A stretch of DNA of 64,000 nucleotides from Streptomyces tsukubensis (lineage in GTDB: Bacteria; Actinomycetota; Actinomycetes; Streptomycetales; Streptomycetaceae), in NCBI RefSeq assembly GCF_003932715.1, contig NZ_CP020700.1:4362501-4426500 (forward strand), written 5' to 3'. The notes under the pieces are model-generated. The model was not told the origin of the DNA, ran no database searches, and was given only the letters and a program-made list of their open reading frames with translations. A program made the translations under genes and the position numbers. Shown here one piece after another: positions 43,461 through 51,896 of this stretch. Every line of letters begins with the position of its first letter. Positions within the stretch are counted from its first letter, which is position 1.

Positions 43461-43759
43461 CGCCCCGTTCCTGCCGCGGTTCCTGTCTGCTCGGGGTCGG
43501 CGGTGGCGATTTCCTCGGCGCTGTCTGCGGCTGCGTCGCGAATGATGTGGTCCAGTGCGGTTGCGGTCTCACCGAGTGTCGACGCCACACCGACATCGGA
43601 CAGTTGGTGTCCAGTGCGCTCCTGTACGATCAGGCCGAGTTCGACGAGGGCCAGTGAATCCACTTCCAGCTCTTCAAAGGTGGCATCGGGTCGCATCCGA
43701 TGCTCGTCCAGACCGAATGTCTCGGTCAGTGTTTGTACGATCAGCTGGTAACTCTCCAC
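43457..43759 (-). CDS. Acyl carrier protein
   Basis: 100 residues from GTG 43759. Helix II contains the phosphopantetheine site Ser35 in EVDSLALVEL. The first 78 residues match a standard ACP; the last 20 are an Ala/Thr/Glu tail. First gene of the minus-strand operon. Bacterial serine palmitoyltransferase genes are often next to a dedicated ACP, so acyl-ACP is the likely thioester substrate. The ribosome site (AGGTG) is weak. Confidence 0.9.
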   Translation of the reverse strand: MESYQLIVQTLTETFGLDEHRMRPDATFEELEVDSLALVELGLIVQERTGHQLSDVGVASTLGETATALDHIIRDAAADSAEEIATADPEQTGTAAGTGR

Positions 43760-43925
43760 TGCTGCACCTGCTTCTCTAGGGGCACCCGGTAGATCCGCCG
43801 ACGACTCGATGCAGACAAGAGTCGGTGTAGACGCAGTGCCGAAGAGGGCAAGACACGCGTAACTCAGTCTGTCAGCGCAATGGAACGGACTGATCCCACC
43901 GGGCTTATGGGGACGGTGTTTTGCA

Positions 43926-43950
43926 CCCCGGCATCGGCATATCGCCGGGG
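43926..43950 (-). terminator. Hairpin after helicase gene
   Basis: CCCCGGC/GCCGGGG with an 11-base loop, 12 bp beyond the helicase stop. The spacer up to the ACP start (43760-43925) must contain the promoter of the ACP operon, but no clear -10 is visible. Confidence 0.5.
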
Positions 43951-43961
43951 CTCACCGGGGC

Positions 43962-46421
43962 TCAGGGGCGGGGCGGGCCGGCGGAGGCGAGGAGCTGGGT
44001 GAGGAGACGGATCGCGGCCCGCTTGTCGAGGGGCTCGTTGCCGTTGCCGCACTTGGGGGACTGGATACAGGAGGGGCAGCCCGCCTCGCACTCGCAGGAC
44101 GCGATGGCCTCCAGGGTCGCCGTCAGCCAGGCACGGGCGGTGTGGAAGGCACGTTCCGCGAAGCCCGCGCCGCCCGGATGCCCGTCGTAGACGAAGACCG
44201 TCGGGAGAAGCGTGTCGGGATGGAGCGGGACGGAGACCCCGCCGATGTCCCAGCGGTCGCAGGTGGCGAAGAGCGGCAGCATCCCGATGGACGCGTGCTC
44301 CGCGGCGTGCAGCGCGCCGCCGAGCTGTTCGGGGGTGATCCTGGCGGCATCGAGCTGGTCGTCGGTGACGGTCCACCAGACCGCCCGGGTCCGCAGGGTG
44401 CGCGGCGGCAGGTCGAGCTTGGTCTCGCCGAGCACCTCGCCCGTGATGAGCTTGCGGCGCAGGAAGGAGACGACCTGATTGGTGACTTCGACGGATCCGT
44501 AGCACAGCCTGCCGTCGCCCCAGGGCACCTCGGTGTCGGTGCCGAGGACGGAGACGGCGGTGGTGTCGCGCGCGGTGGTGGAGTACGGGGGTACGGCCTC
44601 CTCGACCAGGGCGACCGAGTCCTCCAGGTCGAGCCGGCGGACGAGATAGGTCCGGCCCTGGTGGAGGTGGACGGCCCCTTCGTGGACGGAGGTGTGCGCG
44701 GCGGATTCGTCGACCGTGCCCAGGAGCCGTCCCGTGCCCTCCTCGACGATCTGCACGGGCCGCCCGCCCCCGCCGCGGATGTCGGCCAGGTCGGCGGCGC
44801 GCTCGCGCCGGGTCCAGTGCCAGCCCGATGCCCGGCGCCGCAGCAGCTTCGCCGCCTCCAGCTGCGGCATCAGGCCCGGGGCGGCCGGTCCGAAGAGGCT
44901 CAGGTCCGCCTCGGTGAGCGGGAGTTCGGCCGCGGCCGCGCAGAGGTGGGGCGCGAGGACGTACGGATTGTCGGGGTCCAGCACGGTCGACTCAACGGGC
45001 TGCGCGAACAGCGCCTCGGGGTGGTGGACGAGGAAGGTGTCCAGGGGGTCGTCCCGGGCGATCAGCACGGCCAGCGCGCCCTGCCCGCCGCGTCCGGCCC
45101 GGCCCGCCTGCTGCCACAGCGAGGCCCGGGTGCCCGGGTATCCGGCGATCAGGACCGCGTCCAGGCCGGAGACGTCGATCCCGAGTTCCAGTGCGGTGGT
45201 GGCGGCGAGGCCGAGGAGTTCACCGGAGTGCAGGGCGCGTTCCAGGGCCCGGCGCTCCTCGGGCAGATATCCGCCCCGGTAGGCGGCGACCCGCCGGGGC
45301 AGCGTGCGGTCGACCTCGGCGAGTCGCTCCTTGCTGATCACGGAGATCAGCTCGGCGCCCCGCCGCGAGCGGACGAAGGCGACCGTACGGACCCCCTGCA
45401 CGGTCAGGTCGGTGAGGAGGTCGGCGGTCTCCGCGGTGGCGGTACGGCGCACCGGGGCGCCCTTCTCGCCGTGCAGCTCCGTCAGCGGCGGCTCCCAGAG
45501 GGCGAAGACCAGTTCACCGCGGGGCGATGCGTCGTCGGCGACCTCGTGGACGGGCACCCCGGTGAGCCTCCCGGCGGCCCGGGCCGGGTCGGCGGCGGTG
45601 GCGGAGGCCAGGAGGAAGACCGGATCGGCGCCGTACCGTGCGCATATCCGGCGCAGCCGGCGCAGCACCTGGGCGACGTGCGAGCCGAAGACGCCCCGGT
45701 AGGTGTGGCACTCGTCGATGACGACGTAGCGCAGGGCGCGCAGGAAGGACGACCAGCGGGGATGGGAGGGCAGGATGCTCCGGTGCAGCATGTCCGGGTT
45801 GGTGAGGACGTAGCCGGCGTACTGGCGTACCCACTCCCGCTCCTCGAAGGGGGTGTCGCCGTCGTACACGGCGGGCCGTACCCGGTTGCCCAGCGGGGCG
45901 GCGAGCGCCTTCACGGCCCGGCACTGATCGGCCGCCAGCGCCTTCGTCGGGGCGAGGTACAGCGCGGTGGCGCCGCGGCCGTTGGGGGCTTCGGCGCCGT
46001 CCAGGAGCGTGGTGAGGACGGGCGCGAGGTACGCCAGCGACTTGCCGGACGCCGTTCCGGTGGCGATGACGACGGACTCCCCGTCGAGCGCATGTTCGGC
46101 GGCGGCCGTCTGGTGGACCCACGGATGGTCGATCCCGGCCTGCTGGATTGCGTCGATCACTTCCGGCCGGATGCGGTCCGGCCAGACGGCATGACGGCCC
46201 GGCCGCGGGGGCAGGTGCTCCGTATGAGTGATGCGCGCAGCCCGGTTCGCCCCCGCGGAGAGGCGGTCGAGGACCGCCTGGGGGGTGGGGCGGGCGTCCC
46301 CGCTCTCGTGGGGTCGTCGGGGACGAAGATTCTTGGCCATCGGCACCGAGTGTGTCACCGGCGTGACGGACAATGGTCCCAAGGCGTCGTGCATGGTTGC
46401 AGGTAAGTGATTGAATGCCAT
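43962..46421 (-). CDS. DEAD/DEAH-box helicase with DUF1998 domain
   Basis: 819 residues from ATG 46421 (MAFNHLPA). Superfamily 2 motifs: TGTASGKSLAYLAPVL (Walker A), VIDECHTYRGVFG (DECH box), LLASATAADP (motif III), TALELGIDVSG (motif V) and QQAGRAGRGGQGAL (motif VI). The C-terminal DUF1998 has four cysteines in CECEAGCPSCIQSPKCGNGN. The Rv3649/YprA (MrfA) type is linked to DNA repair. Transcribed away from bldG, with which it shares an 80-bp spacer. Confidence 0.92.
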   Translation of the reverse strand: MAFNHLPATMHDALGPLSVTPVTHSVPMAKNLRPRRPHESGDARPTPQAVLDRLSAGANRAARITHTEHLPPRPGRHAVWPDRIRPEVIDAIQQAGIDHPWVHQTAAAEHALDGESVVIATGTASGKSLAYLAPVLTTLLDGAEAPNGRGATALYLAPTKALAADQCRAVKALAAPLGNRVRPAVYDGDTPFEEREWVRQYAGYVLTNPDMLHRSILPSHPRWSSFLRALRYVVIDECHTYRGVFGSHVAQVLRRLRRICARYGADPVFLLASATAADPARAAGRLTGVPVHEVADDASPRGELVFALWEPPLTELHGEKGAPVRRTATAETADLLTDLTVQGVRTVAFVRSRRGAELISVISKERLAEVDRTLPRRVAAYRGGYLPEERRALERALHSGELLGLAATTALELGIDVSGLDAVLIAGYPGTRASLWQQAGRAGRGGQGALAVLIARDDPLDTFLVHHPEALFAQPVESTVLDPDNPYVLAPHLCAAAAELPLTEADLSLFGPAAPGLMPQLEAAKLLRRRASGWHWTRRERAADLADIRGGGGRPVQIVEEGTGRLLGTVDESAAHTSVHEGAVHLHQGRTYLVRRLDLEDSVALVEEAVPPYSTTARDTTAVSVLGTDTEVPWGDGRLCYGSVEVTNQVVSFLRRKLITGEVLGETKLDLPPRTLRTRAVWWTVTDDQLDAARITPEQLGGALHAAEHASIGMLPLFATCDRWDIGGVSVPLHPDTLLPTVFVYDGHPGGAGFAERAFHTARAWLTATLEAIASCECEAGCPSCIQSPKCGNGNEPLDKRAAIRLLTQLLASAGPPRP

Positions 46422-46500
46422 CGCGGCTGGCGACCGTCCCCCGGCTCCGCCGGGGAGACCTGAGGGGGCGGCCGCTCGATAGCAAGGTGCTGGAGGATCC

Positions 46501-46854
46501 GTGGACCTGTCCCTGTCGACTCGCGTTGTGCCCGGTCCGAACGGCGACCGTACGGTCGTCGAGGTCGGTGGCGAGATTGATGTGTATACCGCGCCCAAGC
46601 TGCGCGAGCAGTTGGTCGAGCTGGTGAACGACGGCAGTTATCACTTGGTCGTCGACATGGAGGGCGTGGACTTCCTCGACTCCACCGGACTGGGGGTGTT
46701 GGCGGGTGGCCTGAAGCGTGTGCGTGCACACGAGGGTTCGCTGCGTCTGGTCTGCAACCAGGAGCGCATTCTCAAGATCTTCCGGATCACCGGACTCACC
46801 AAGGTGTTCCCGATCCACACCACGGTCGACGAGGCCGTCGCGGCCCCGGACTAG
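46501..46854 (+). CDS. bldG: Anti-sigma factor antagonist BldG
   Basis: 117 residues from GTG with GGAGG upstream. A STAS domain: [20 protein letters not shown], then [18 protein letters not shown] with the phosphorylatable serine (Ser61 counting from this start) in DSTG. BldG controls morphological differentiation and antibiotic production in Streptomyces by partner-switching with anti-sigma factors; unphosphorylated BldG binds them. The anti-sigma gene follows after 308 bp containing a strong hairpin. Confidence 0.95.
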   Translation: MDLSLSTRVVPGPNGDRTVVEVGGEIDVYTAPKLREQLVELVNDGSYHLVVDMEGVDFLDSTGLGVLAGGLKRVRAHEGSLRLVCNQERILKIFRITGLTKVFPIHTTVDEAVAAPD

Positions 46855-47006
46855 GCCGTTCCCGTCCCTGTCTCCGTTTCCCTCCGGCGTCCGCCGGGTC
46901 TTCCCGTGCCACGGCCGTCCGGTTTCCCGGTCGGCCCGGCCCGGGGCCGGGCCCGGCGGACGCCGGGCGGGGCGGTGAGAGGGGCCGGGGGCGGGCTGGT
47001 CGCCGG

Positions 47007-47043
47007 CTCCGGTACGGGAACCTGCCCGGTTCCCGCACCGGAG
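47007..47043 (+). terminator. Attenuator-like hairpin between bldG and anti-sigma gene
   Basis: A 16-bp stem with one mismatch and a TGCCC loop. In Streptomyces bldG is known to give both monocistronic and bicistronic messages, and this hairpin is a candidate for the partial stop. The rest of 46855-47162 is GC-rich and has no coding frame I can support. Confidence 0.6.
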
Positions 47044-47162
47044 AGGGCGCCGTGCCCTCCGGGGGCGGCCGATCGGCCGGAAGAAAACAGCAGTACCAGG
47101 GGGGAACCGGGCCGCCAGTCCGGTGCCCCCGTACGTATGCCCGTACGTCCGAGGGGGATCGC

Positions 47163-47618
47163 ATGACCACCGTCGAACTTCGATTCAGCGCTCAGCCCGA
47201 GCATGTCAGGACCGCCCGGTTGGTGGCCGCTGCCGTGGCGCGCCGGGCCGGGGTCGACGAGGCCGTGCTCGACGAGGTGAGGCTCGCCGTGGGCGAGGCC
47301 TGCAGCCGGGCCGTCGGACGGCATCGTTCCCATGGCATCACCTCACCCATCGAGGTCGTGCTGACGGAGGAGGACAAGACCTTCTCCATCGCGGTCGGGG
47401 ACGAGGTCCCCGCCTCCGGTTCCGACGGCTCCGCGGGCCCGGCCGACGGCCGGGGCGGTGATCCCCGGGACGCGGGCGACTCCGCCGCGGACGGCGAGGA
47501 CGATATGGGCCTCGCGGTGATCAGCGGGCTGGTGGACGATATGGAGGTGTCCACCACCGAAGAGGGTGGTGTGATCCGCATGAGCTGGCCGAAGGCCCAG
47601 GTCACCGCTCTGCCGTAA
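47163..47618 (+). CDS. RsbW-type anti-sigma factor (BldG partner)
   Basis: 151 residues from ATG with GAGGGGGAT upstream. GHKL/HATPase fold: VLDEVRLAVGEACSRAVGRH is the N-box with Glu and the start of the nucleotide site, and DDMGLAVISGLVDD is the G-box. An insert rich in Gly, Asp and Ser separates the two. RsbW-type kinases bind sigma factors and phosphorylate their STAS antagonist. Position directly behind bldG makes it the cognate switch protein. The missing Asn of a classical N-box (here E-A-C-S) could affect kinase activity. Confidence 0.88.
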   Translation: MTTVELRFSAQPEHVRTARLVAAAVARRAGVDEAVLDEVRLAVGEACSRAVGRHRSHGITSPIEVVLTEEDKTFSIAVGDEVPASGSDGSAGPADGRGGDPRDAGDSAADGEDDMGLAVISGLVDDMEVSTTEEGGVIRMSWPKAQVTALP

Positions 47619-48060
47619 GGCTCCCGCCGGGTCTGCCGGGGTCCGGTCCGTTCGGGCCGGGGCTCCGGGTGCTCCGGACAGGTGCCCAAGGGCGTGCCCG
47701 GCCGATCGCCCCGAGGCTTCGCGCCCGGCTCGGTACGGGCCCGCTCCGATTCGGGGTGCGGGGGCGCCGTTCACGGCCCCGCGCTCTGCTCCGTGCCCGC
47801 GCCGCGTCCCGCACCCGTCCTGGCCGTGGTCGTTCCGGCTGCACCCGCCCTGGCTGCATCCGTTCCGTCCGCGACCGGTCCAGGCCCCTGTGCGGGCCGC
47901 GCCCGGGATCCGTCTTTGAGACCTTCGGCGCGGCGCTCGCCCCGTCCGCGGCCGCCCCGTCCGCGCCTACGGGTGGGCGATTCCCCCGGCCGGCCCTACG
48001 GCCCTGATCTTGACGGACGCTCGTCCCGAGCCGCCCCCACCGGACCCGGACCCCGTCAAG
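47619..48060. other. Non-coding stretch, nothing supported
   Basis: GC-rich spacer after the anti-sigma gene. Open frames here have Arg/Pro/Gly/Ala-only composition without ribosome sites. I see no gene. Confidence 0.6.
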
Positions 48061-48086
48061 AACCCTGCTGAGCAGGGTTTTCTCAT
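48061..48086 (+). terminator. Intrinsic terminator with T-tract
   Basis: AACCCTG/CAGGGTT stem with a CTGAG loop is followed by TTTTCTCATATTT. It is one of the few classical T-tailed terminators in the window, about 440 bp after the anti-sigma gene, so the upstream message has a long 3' tail or a small RNA lies there. Confidence 0.7.
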
Positions 48087-48137
48087 ATTTCCGCGATCAC
48101 ATCCCGGCCGCGTTCCGATCATTTCCGGATCACTTTT

Positions 48138-48167
48138 CCCGTGATCGACCGCTTCGGCGATCACGGG
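48138..48167. promoter_or_regulatory. Inverted repeat upstream of hppA
   Basis: CCCGTGATCG and CGATCACGGG pair across a 10-base spacer. It lies in a cluster of GATCA motifs (48090-48230) 165 bp before hppA; candidate operator or leader structure. Confidence 0.45.
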
Positions 48168-48331
48168 TCAATGCCCCCATCCCATTACTTCTTTCGGGTG
48201 TATTTACGGAACTCGATCATTTGCCAAGGGCCACAAAGGTCACTTTGCATTTGTCGTGCTCTGTTTTGATCAGGTTCCGCTCCCTAGACTCCGTCCACAT
48301 CTTGAGCTCTGAACGACGTCAAGGAGGACGA

Positions 48332-50755
48332 ATGGCGGGGCTCTTCCATCAGCCAGATCAGGAAATGATCAATCAGTCCATCTCTCTGTCGGCCGCGGTG
48401 CTGACCGATGACAACCGGGTGATCGTGGTTGTCATCGCCGTGGTCGCCCTGGCCGCGCTCGTCGTCGCCCAGCTGCTGGTGCGCCAGGTGCTCGCCGCCG
48501 GTGAGGGCACCGACTCCATGAAGAAGATCGCGGCCGCGGTGCAGGAGGGCGCGAACGCCTATCTCGCCCGGCAGCTGCGCACCCTCGGCATCTTCGCGGT
48601 CGTGGTGTTCTTCCTGCTGATGCTCCTTCCGGCGGACGACTGGTCGCAGCGCGCCGGGCGTTCCGTGTTCTTCCTGGTGGGTGCCATTTTCTCGGCAGCC
48701 ACCGGTTACATCGGCATGCGGCTCGCGGTACGGGCAAATGTCCGGGTCGCAGCCGCGGCGCGGGAAGCGACCCCCGCTCCGGGAGAACCGCCGAAAGACC
48801 TGACGGAGGTCTCCCACAAGGCCATGAAGATCGCCTTCCGTACCGGTGGCGTGGTCGGAATGTTCACCGTGGGCCTCGGACTGCTCGGTGCCTCCTGTGT
48901 CGTTCTCGTCTATGCCGCCGACGCACCCAAGGTGCTGGAGGGTTTCGGTCTCGGCGCCGCGCTGATCGCCATGTTCATGCGGGTCGGCGGCGGTATCTTC
49001 ACCAAGGCCGCGGATGTCGGCGCCGATCTCGTCGGCAAGGTCGAACAGGGCATTCCGGAGGACGATCCCCGCAACGCCGCCACCATCGCGGACAACGTGG
49101 GCGACAACGTCGGAGACTGCGCGGGCATGGCCGCCGACCTCTTCGAGTCGTACGCGGTGACCCTGGTCGCCGCCCTGATCCTCGGCAAGGCGGCTTTCGG
49201 TGATGCCGGGCTCGCCTTTCCGCTGATCATTCCGGCGATCGGCGTGGTCACCGCGATGATCGGTATCTTCGCGGTCGCTCCGCGGCGCTCCGACCGCAGC
49301 GGGATGACCGCGATCAACCGCGGGTTCTTCATCTCGGCGGTGATCTCCCTCGCCCTGGTCGCCGTCGCCGTACTGCTCTATCTGCCCTCTTCCTACGACG
49401 ATCTGCAGGGTGTCACCGATCCGACCATCGGGGAGCACGGCGGCGACCCGCGGGTCCTCGCCCTGGTCGCCGTCACCATCGGTATCGTGCTGGCCGCCCT
49501 GATCCAGCAGCTGACCGGCTACTTCACCGAGACCAGCCGCCGCCCGGTCAAGGACATCGGGAAGTCGTCGCGGACCGGACCTGCGACGGTCATCCTCGCC
49601 GGGATCTCCATCGGCCTCGAATCCGCCGTCTACACCGCGCTGCTGATCGGTCTCGGCGTCTACGGGGCGTTCCTCCTCGGCGGTACGTCGATCACCCTCG
49701 CGCTCTTCGCGGTGGCGCTCGCGGGCACCGGCCTCCTCACCACCGTCGGTGTCATCGTCGCCATGGACACCTTCGGCCCGGTCTCCGACAACGCCCAGGG
49801 CATCGCGGAGATGTCGGGCGATGTCGAGGGCGCGGGCGCGCAGGTGCTCACCGACCTCGACGCGGTCGGCAACACCACCAAGGCCATCACCAAGGGCATC
49901 GCCATCGCCACGGCGGTACTGGCGGCGGCGGCGCTCTTCGGCTCGTACCGCGACGCCATCACCACGGCAGCACTGGACGTCGGCGAGAAACTCGGCGACG
50001 ACGCTCCGATGAACCTGGTGATGGACATCTCCCAGCCCAACAACCTCGTCGGGCTGATCCTGGGCGCCGCGGTGGTCTTCCTCTTCTCCGGACTCGCCAT
50101 CAACGCGGTGGCCAGATCGGCCGGAGCGGTGGTCTACGAGGTGCGGCGGCAGTTCCGCGAACACCCCGGGATCATGAACTACACCGAGAAGCCGGAGTAC
50201 GGGCGGGTCGTCGACATCTGCACCAAGGACGCCCTGCGCGAACTCGCCACACCCGGTCTGCTGGCCGTACTGACCCCGATCGCGGTCGGCTTCTCCCTCG
50301 GTGTGGGTGCGCTCGGCGCGTTCCTGGCGGGCGCGATCGGCACCGGCACGCTGATGGCGGTCTTCCTCGCCAACTCCGGCGGCGCGTGGGACAACGCGAA
50401 GAAGCTGGTGGAGGACGGCCACTACGGCGGGAAGGGCAGTGAGGCACATGCCGCGACCGTGATCGGCGACACCGTCGGCGATCCGTTCAAGGACACCGCG
50501 GGACCCGCGATCAACCCGCTGCTGAAGGTGATGAACCTGGTGGCACTGCTGATCGCCCCCGCCGTGATCCAGTTCAGCTACGGGGACGACGCCAGTGCTC
50601 CGGTACGGGCGCTGATCGCCGGACTCGCGATCCTGGTCATCGTCGGGGCGGTGTACGTGTCGAAGCGCCGCGGAACCGTCGTGGGCGACGACGAACCGGG
50701 CCCCACGGAAGCGGAGCGGAACGCTTCGTCTCCCGACCCCGCGGCGGTGTCCTGA
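48332..50755 (+). CDS. hppA: Membrane H+-translocating pyrophosphatase
   Basis: 807 residues from ATG preceded by AAGGAGGACGA. About 16 transmembrane helices. Pyrophosphate-binding signatures: GGGIFTKAADVGADLVGKVE, then DNVGDNVGDCAGMAADLFE, and near the C-terminus GDTVGDPFKDTAGPA. Lys in GNTTKAITKG at the position that is Ala in K+-dependent enzymes indicates the K+-independent, proton-only class. It hydrolyses PPi and pumps protons out of the cytoplasm. The acidic-basic C-terminal tail after residue 780 is variable. Upstream repeats suggest regulated expression. Confidence 0.95.
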   Translation: MAGLFHQPDQEMINQSISLSAAVLTDDNRVIVVVIAVVALAALVVAQLLVRQVLAAGEGTDSMKKIAAAVQEGANAYLARQLRTLGIFAVVVFFLLMLLPADDWSQRAGRSVFFLVGAIFSAATGYIGMRLAVRANVRVAAAAREATPAPGEPPKDLTEVSHKAMKIAFRTGGVVGMFTVGLGLLGASCVVLVYAADAPKVLEGFGLGAALIAMFMRVGGGIFTKAADVGADLVGKVEQGIPEDDPRNAATIADNVGDNVGDCAGMAADLFESYAVTLVAALILGKAAFGDAGLAFPLIIPAIGVVTAMIGIFAVAPRRSDRSGMTAINRGFFISAVISLALVAVAVLLYLPSSYDDLQGVTDPTIGEHGGDPRVLALVAVTIGIVLAALIQQLTGYFTETSRRPVKDIGKSSRTGPATVILAGISIGLESAVYTALLIGLGVYGAFLLGGTSITLALFAVALAGTGLLTTVGVIVAMDTFGPVSDNAQGIAEMSGDVEGAGAQVLTDLDAVGNTTKAITKGIAIATAVLAAAALFGSYRDAITTAALDVGEKLGDDAPMNLVMDISQPNNLVGLILGAAVVFLFSGLAINAVARSAGAVVYEVRRQFREHPGIMNYTEKPEYGRVVDICTKDALRELATPGLLAVLTPIAVGFSLGVGALGAFLAGAIGTGTLMAVFLANSGGAWDNAKKLVEDGHYGGKGSEAHAATVIGDTVGDPFKDTAGPAINPLLKVMNLVALLIAPAVIQFSYGDDASAPVRALIAGLAILVIVGAVYVSKRRGTVVGDDEPGPTEAERNASSPDPAAVS

Positions 50756-51041
50756 CCGGCCCGTTCCGGAACGCGTCACACGTCACACGTCAGTTCATCA
50801 GTGCTCGGAGTTCAGGATGCGGGCGGTCGGTGTGCTCCGGTGCACCGGCCGCCTTCCGCCGTCCGGCGCGGGCGTCTGCCGGTCCCGGTGAGCGTTCCCG
50901 GGCTCCGGGTGAGGCTTCTCTCCCCTGCATGCTTGGTGCAAATGGCTTCAATGGCACATGAACCGGTCAGTTGACGGGTGGTGAGCACCGGCCCGGCGTG
51001 TATGTTCCGGGGCGCAAGGAGCCTTGGAAGGGACCGATCCG

Positions 51042-51629
51042 GTGAACAAGAAGCTTGCGGCTGTGCTGTCCGGCGGTGCGGTACTGGTACTGGCACTGTC
51101 CGGGTGCAGTAGCGAAGAGAAGACCAACCCGGTCGACGACTGGGCCAGGAAGTACTGCGATCAGGTCAAGACCCAGTTCAAGATCAAAGCGGAGGCCGAT
51201 CAGCTGATCGCCGTCACCGCGATCGACGGCAAGCCGGCCGACCTCCAGGCGGCCGACTCGAAGGCCTTCCAGGACCTTGCGAACGTCAACAAGGCGCTGG
51301 CCGCGGCTTTCCGTACGGTGGGCACGACCCCCGTCGAGGACGACGAGCAGCTCGTCCGCGCGGCGGCCGCGGAGCGCGACGCCAGTGCCGCGTTCTACCT
51401 CGACCTGAAGAAGCAGGTCGACGCCCTCGACACCGCCGACCAGCAGGAGTTCGCGGACGGCCTGATGGTCGTCTCCGAGGGCTTCGCCAAGGCGGAGGCC
51501 AACGAGAAGGCCTGGAACAAGCTCCGGGCCAGCGAAACGGGCAAGGCGATGGGCAAGTTCGAGGGCTGCCGGACGGTGAAGGCGAAGCCCCCGGCCGCGG
51601 CGGGCCCCTCGCCGTCGACCTCCTCCTGA
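51042..51629 (+). CDS. Small secreted lipoprotein of unknown function
   Basis: 195 residues from GTG 51042, with GGAAGGG upstream (TTG 51024 also in frame). Signal peptide NKKLAAVLSGGAVLVLALSGC with lipidated Cys22. The mature part is helical with two further cysteines (KYCDQVK, EGCRTVK) likely forming a disulphide, and ends in a Pro/Ser tail. No catalytic motif recognised. Found at the same position beside hppA in Streptomyces, so it is a genus-level core protein. Confidence 0.82.
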   Translation: MNKKLAAVLSGGAVLVLALSGCSSEEKTNPVDDWARKYCDQVKTQFKIKAEADQLIAVTAIDGKPADLQAADSKAFQDLANVNKALAAAFRTVGTTPVEDDEQLVRAAAAERDASAAFYLDLKKQVDALDTADQQEFADGLMVVSEGFAKAEANEKAWNKLRASETGKAMGKFEGCRTVKAKPPAAAGPSPSTSS

Positions 51630-51668
51630 CGGCCCGCGCCGCCGCGGCGGCGCAGCCACCCGAGTACG

Positions 51669-51829
51669 CCGTACGGTGCCCCGAGCCCGTACGGCGTTCC
51701 GTTTCCCGCGCCACGTTCCGTTTCCGTACGGCGCGGGGGTCTCCGTACGGCACGACCCGTTTCCGTACGGTGCAGGTCATTTCCGTACGGGGCGGGGCAT
51801 TTCCGTACGGTGCCCGGGTCTCCGTACGG
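51669..51829. repeat. CCGTACGG palindrome array, about 20-bp period
   Basis: Eight copies of CCGTACGG start at 51669, 51687, 51724, 51743, 51763, 51783, 51803 and 51822. The last six are spaced 19-20 bp and share a preceding T-rich TTTC or TCT. The array fills the gap between the lipoprotein gene and the promoter of the methyltransferase gene. Confidence 0.85.
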
Positions 51830-51884
51830 CCCACACCGCACCCGCCCCGCCGCGTCCCGGCCGCCCGGTGTCCCCGTCGGCGGG

Positions 51885-51890
51885 GACAAT
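51885..51890 (+). promoter_or_regulatory. -10 element GACAAT, leaderless start
   Basis: GACAAT ends six bases before GTG 51897. The spacing equals that of the other leaderless starts here. Confidence 0.4.
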
Positions 51891-51896
51891 GGGCGG

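Larger units (their letters stand above)
30136..43759. other. Accessory biosynthetic cluster: polyketide-sphingolipid type
   Basis: Seven genes in three transcription units: PAP2 (-), acyltransferase-SDR-PKS (+), and ACP-KAS-oxoamine synthase (-). They lie between the tad operon and the DEAD/DEAH helicase, which are near neighbours in other Streptomyces and in mycobacteria. No transposase, integrase or tRNA is visible at either edge. The acyltransferase gene and its upstream region are noticeably richer in A/T than flanking genes. No regulator, exporter or thioesterase is encoded within the block. Confidence 0.75.

Noticed and set aside
47682..48071. 129-codon plus-strand frame after the anti-sigma gene
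   Set aside because: Almost only Pro, Arg, Ala, Gly and Ser, no ribosome site, and it runs into a terminator stem.
51669..51829. CRISPR array from the CCGTACGG repeats
   Set aside because: Conserved core is 8 bp with 11-12 bp between copies; far too short for repeat-spacer structure.
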